DNA of 52,559 bases from Candidatus Dormiibacterota bacterium. GTDB lineage: Bacteria > Chloroflexota > Dormibacteria > Dormibacterales > Dormibacteraceae. The stretch is taken from the NCBI GenBank assembly GCA_003151935.1, contig PLYZ01000029.1, positions 1 through 52,559 on the forward strand. The letters run 5' to 3'. The position numbers were made by a program, and so were the translations under genes. The notes below the pieces were generated by a model. That model searched no databases, had not been told where the DNA came from, and saw only the letters and a list, made by a program, of their open reading frames with translations. Of the stretch, positions 49,735 to 52,559 are shown piece after piece (within the stretch, counting starts at the first letter, position 1; each line of letters begins with the position of its first letter).

Positions 49735-50441
49735 CGGAAGCTCGGGGACGGCAGCCAGCGCTCGGGGAGCCAGAGCACGAACGCCGACCAGCCGATGCCG
49801 AGCAGGACGCCGCCGATGACGTCGCTCGGCCAGTGCGCGCCCGCCCAGACCCTGGCGATGCACGTGAGCACGATCACCACCACGACGAGAGTCCAGAGGA
49901 TTGGCCGGAAAACAGGTCTGATCTTTGGAGCGATGGACACGGCGATCATGAAGGCCATCCAGGTGAAGAAGACCGCATGACCGCTCGGGAAGCTGAAGCC
50001 GGTCGTCGGCGACAGGATGTGGACGAGATCCGCGGGCGGCCGCTGCCGTGAGATGACGAGCTTGATTAGGTTGTCGATCAGGCTCGAGATGCTGCCGATC
50101 AACATCAGCCAGCCGGCTCGGCGCTCCAGGATGAAGAGCGCGACGATGGCAACGGCACCGATCAACACCTGCCAGATGCCGGCGCTCGCGTTGATCAGCT
50201 CCATCGGATAGACGATGGGGCCCCAGTTGAGCTCCTGGATGAACCTGGCGATCGGGATGTCAAACGGAAGCACATCGTTCTGCACGACAAGGAAGGTGTC
50301 GATCGCGAAGAGGATGAAGACCACGAGCGCCGTCGGACCGAGCCATCGCCTGGCCGTCGGTCCGGGTCTCCCCGCAATGACCTCCGCAGCAGCCTGCTTG
50401 GGTTCGGCGAGAGGCGCTGAGTCTTTGGCCAGTGCGCTCAA
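49698..50441 (-). CDS. PAP2-family membrane phosphatase (third of three)
   Basis: A 247-residue polytopic phosphatase with motifs KLVISRQRPP, FPSGHAVF and ARVWAGAHWPSD, and about six spans. The N-terminal 30 residues are polar. Its start overlaps the stop of the lipid kinase gene by four bases (50438-50441), so a kinase and a phosphatase acting on lipids are made together. That suggests opposing steps in phospholipid or polyprenyl phosphate metabolism. Confidence 0.9.
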   Translation of the reverse strand: MSALAKDSAPLAEPKQAAAEVIAGRPGPTARRWLGPTALVVFILFAIDTFLVVQNDVLPFDIPIARFIQELNWGPIVYPMELINASAGIWQVLIGAVAIVALFILERRAGWLMLIGSISSLIDNLIKLVISRQRPPADLVHILSPTTGFSFPSGHAVFFTWMAFMIAVSIAPKIRPVFRPILWTLVVVVIVLTCIARVWAGAHWPSDVIGGVLLGIGWSAFVLWLPERWLPSPSFRWFRGRARATSS

Positions 50442-51331
50442 CTTGGGAGGATCACCTGCAATGCGCTCAGCTCCGCGGTGATGGTTGCCGGCGTGCGGCC
50501 CATCTGTGCGTTGTCAGCGTAGATCCGCACCTTTGGCTTGGTGGTCACCTCGAGCTTGCGGAACTTGAATACCTGGCCCAGGCCGCCTTCCTTGTGCTTG
50601 GAGAGAATGGCGCGGGCGAGCACCCGCTTGACGATGTCCGTGCGACTCGCGCCCGCGTGAACCGACAGCTCCAGGTATGGATCCTTGGGCGTCTTGTCGC
50701 TCACCGGCATCTGCGAGCCGATCGACGTTGTGTTGGTGAAAACGAGAGACATGCAGGTGCCGCTGCCCCGGATGTCGCCCGTCAGCTCATAGGTGAACGG
50801 CCGGGCCTCGGCAACGTGCTTGATATCCTCAGCGAACGCTCCGAACGCCTTGTCCTTGGCGGACTCGCCGGCTGCGATGGTCTCGCCGAAGAGACCGATC
50901 GCCGCGGCCTCCAGGAATATCTTTCCGTTCAAACGCCCAAGCGTGATGGGGTGAGGTTTCCCGGTCTTGACCACCCGGATGGCAGCATCGACCGTGGTCG
51001 GCAGGTGCAGCGACTTGGCGAAGTTGTTGAAGGTGCCCATCGACAGGATGCCGAGTGGGTGCTTGGTGTCGGCAAGCTTCCGGACGACCCAGCCGATCGT
51101 GCCGTCTCCGCCCGCCACGATGATCGTAGCCGTTGGAGAGAGAAGCTTCTCCAGGTCCATCTTTGGATCGAATTCGACGATCAGGCTGCCGGCGAAGGCT
51201 TTGCGGAGCTTCGCCTCGATCTCGGGTGTCATCGAGCCCGCCTTGGAGCTCATGATCAGCAGGCTGGTCGTCTGTTTCGCCCTGGTCGCCCGCTTGAGGC
51301 TGGACCTTCCAGTAAGTGTGGCTGTGCTCAT
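50438..51331 (-). CDS. Diacylglycerol kinase-family lipid kinase
   Basis: A 297-residue protein of the DAGK/sphingosine kinase/YegS family. The nucleotide-binding GGDGT is at residues 74-78 within TIIVAGGDGTIGWVV, followed by LGILSMGTFNNFAKSL and the family's two-domain fold (AAAIGLFGET, then a C-terminal beta domain). It phosphorylates diacylglycerol or a related lipid. Its ATG overlaps the stop of polyphosphate kinase by four bases (51328-51331) and its stop overlaps a PAP2 gene. The residues binding the nucleotide are intact. Coupling to ppk is notable. Confidence 0.9.
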   Translation of the reverse strand: MSTATLTGRSSLKRATRAKQTTSLLIMSSKAGSMTPEIEAKLRKAFAGSLIVEFDPKMDLEKLLSPTATIIVAGGDGTIGWVVRKLADTKHPLGILSMGTFNNFAKSLHLPTTVDAAIRVVKTGKPHPITLGRLNGKIFLEAAAIGLFGETIAAGESAKDKAFGAFAEDIKHVAEARPFTYELTGDIRGSGTCMSLVFTNTTSIGSQMPVSDKTPKDPYLELSVHAGASRTDIVKRVLARAILSKHKEGGLGQVFKFRKLEVTTKPKVRIYADNAQMGRTPATITAELSALQVILPS

Positions 51332-52559
51332 GCGGCTTCAACTCCTTCCTGTCCGACGATTCCGAGGGTCTTGCGTTGCATCCGCTTCTGGGTGTTGACT
51401 CCGCTCCCGGCGGCAACCTTGCTCCAGGTCCCGTCCCCGGCCAGCTCCCACGCGAGCGTGTCATCGGACAGTTCGAGCTCCAGGAATTGATCGATTTCCG
51501 CATTCAGATCCGAGTCGGCCACGGGGACGACGGCCTCCACCCGCCGGTCGAGGTTGCGAGGCATCAGGTCGGACGAGCCGATGAGAACGTGACGGTTGGT
51601 TTCGGTTCCAAAGCGAAAGATCCGTGAGTGCTCCAGATAATGGCCCACCAGAGAACGGACGCGGATTCCGTCCGACAGCCCGGGCACGCCCGGCTTGAGA
51701 CAGCAGATGCCGCGCACGATCAGGTCGATCCGGGCACCTGCCTGCGACGCTCGGTACAGAGCATCGATCACCTCCGGGTCGACAAGGTTGTTGACCTTGA
51801 TCACGATTCGCCCTCCCGGGCTCAACGCCTCTTGGTGGATCAGCTCGACGATCCCCGATCGAAGCGTGGTGGGCGCGACCAGAAGCTTCCGGTAGCTGCT
51901 CTGGTGGCTGTAGCCGGTGAGGTAGTTGAAGAGCTCCGCGATGTCTGCCGTCACATCCGGATCTGCCGTGAACAGCCCGATGTCCTCGAACAAGCCGGCT
52001 GTGGCCGCGTTGTAGTTGCCGGTGGCGATGTGGGCGTAACGCCGGACGCCGGCGCCCTCCTGCCGCACGACCAGCATGAGCTTGGCGTGTGTCTTGAGGC
52101 CGACCAGGCCGTACACGACGTGAACTCCCGCTTCCTCCAACGCCTTGGCCCACTCGATGTTCGCCTGCTCGTCGCCACGCGCCTTCAGCTCAACGAGCGC
52201 TACCACCTGTTTGCCTGCCTGGGCCGCGATTTTGAGCGCCCGTGCGATCGGGCTCTCGGGACCTGATGTCCGGTACATGGAAATCTTGATTCCGAGAACG
52301 TCCTTATCGCGCGCGGCCTGCTCGATGAATGCCTCGACCGAGGTCACGAATGAGTCATAGGGGTGATGCACGAGGAGGTCTCCGCTGCGCAGCACTCCGA
52401 AGAAGTCGACCTGCTCGCTGCCGTCTGGGCGAAGCCTTGCTTGAGTCGCAGGCATTGTTGCCCTCGCGGTCAGCGGATTGCTGCCTGGCACCTGGATCGA
52501 AAGAAGGCCGGTCAGATCCAGCATCCCCGTCACCGAGTACACATCCTGAGAGCCGAGCT
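51328..52559 (-). CDS. ppk1: Polyphosphate kinase 1, C-terminal part (cut by the right edge)
   Basis: The last 410 residues of polyphosphate kinase, which makes polyphosphate from ATP reversibly via a phospho-His. The catalytic region is present: KISMYRTSG (Arg), the phospho-His loop VGLKTHAKLMLV, GNYNAATAGLFEDIGLFTAD and the C-terminal RHVLIGSSDLMPRNLDRRVE. The N-terminal two domains lie outside the window; the frame remains open to 52559. It is the first visible gene of a leftward operon with a lipid kinase and two PAP2 phosphatases. Confidence 0.93.
   Translation of the reverse strand, partial: LGSQDVYSVTGMLDLTGLLSIQVPGSNPLTARATMPATQARLRPDGSEQVDFFGVLRSGDLLVHHPYDSFVTSVEAFIEQAARDKDVLGIKISMYRTSGPESPIARALKIAAQAGKQVVALVELKARGDEQANIEWAKALEEAGVHVVYGLVGLKTHAKLMLVVRQEGAGVRRYAHIATGNYNAATAGLFEDIGLFTADPDVTADIAELFNYLTGYSHQSSYRKLLVAPTTLRSGIVELIHQEALSPGGRIVIKVNNLVDPEVIDALYRASQAGARIDLIVRGICCLKPGVPGLSDGIRVRSLVGHYLEHSRIFRFGTETNRHVLIGSSDLMPRNLDRRVEAVVPVADSDLNAEIDQFLELELSDDTLAWELAGDGTWSKVAAGSGVNTQKRMQRKTLGIVGQEGVEAA

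Noticed and set aside
1-52559. CRISPR array, insertion sequence, prophage or integration site
   Set aside because: By reading, no array of short spaced repeats, transposase, integrase or phage structural gene was seen; the only long tandem repeat is coding (PAS).

Overview
The window is high-GC bacterial chromosome, densely packed, with many four-base gene overlaps and frequent GTG and TTG starts. Deazaflavin (F420)-type enzymes (an LLM oxidoreductase and a PPOX protein), aerobic molybdenum hydroxylases of the CO-dehydrogenase-like family, large soluble multi-PAS kinases and GntR/MarR control suggest a free-living aerobic, soil-type member of the Terrabacteria, such as Chloroflexota, Dormibacterota or Actinomycetota. 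That placement is an inference: there is no rRNA or other phylogenetic marker here. No tRNA, rRNA, CRISPR array, insertion sequence or phage gene was recognised.

Layout. 1-2.1 kb: a leftward operon (amidohydrolase, alpha/beta hydrolase, edge-truncated unknown) diverges from an ADP-forming acyl-CoA synthetase-like gene (2.2-4.2 kb). 4.4-9.3 kb: a small unknown protein, a regulator/membrane-protein pair beside a palindrome-rich control region, a PAS histidine kinase and an adenosine deaminase-like gene. 9.35-10 kb: an HTH/PIN toxin-antitoxin pair. 10.3-11.9 kb: a 31-residue secreted-peptide gene with a good promoter and ribosome site, then an HTH-TPR regulator, a layout like RRNPP peptide quorum sensing. 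12.1-13.2 kb: PPOX and DinB-like genes. 13.2-17.5 kb: a leftward MarR - MFS exporter - metallo-hydrolase - sugar kinase - gluconokinase operon. 17.6-24.3 kb: membrane proteins, a MarR gene with its operator, an LLM oxidoreductase, a COG4280-like membrane protein, a LURP-one-like protein and several gene remnants (HAD, Crp/Fnr, sigma factor C-terminus, membrane protein).

24.6-32.7 kb is a four-gene phosphorelay operon: a 1542-residue kinase with ten PAS domains (nine of them exact 372-bp tandem repeats), a lone receiver, a REC-PAS-kinase-REC hybrid and a REC-kinase. No DNA-binding output domain is encoded. Two paralogous GH-A-like (beta/alpha)8 proteins flank it. 34.4-37.9 kb: enoyl-CoA hydratase, a short-chain dehydrogenase without the usual catalytic residues, an alpha/beta hydrolase and a CoA-type Nudix hydrolase. 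37.9-45.9 kb: an MFS carrier and two divergent molybdenum-hydroxylase transcription units around a GntR/UTRA regulator, with two large subunits sharing one FAD and one 2Fe-2S subunit, followed by a decayed amidohydrolase. A similar operator-like sequence lies at the GntR promoter and at the dehydrogenase promoter 6 kb away, suggesting one catabolic regulon of unknown substrate.

46.1-52.6 kb: thioredoxin, aldo/keto reductase, a LapA-like membrane protein, then a phosphate/lipid cluster. Polyphosphate kinase (cut by the right edge), a diacylglycerol-kinase-family lipid kinase and two PAP2 phosphatases form a translationally coupled leftward operon that meets a third PAP2 gene end to end.
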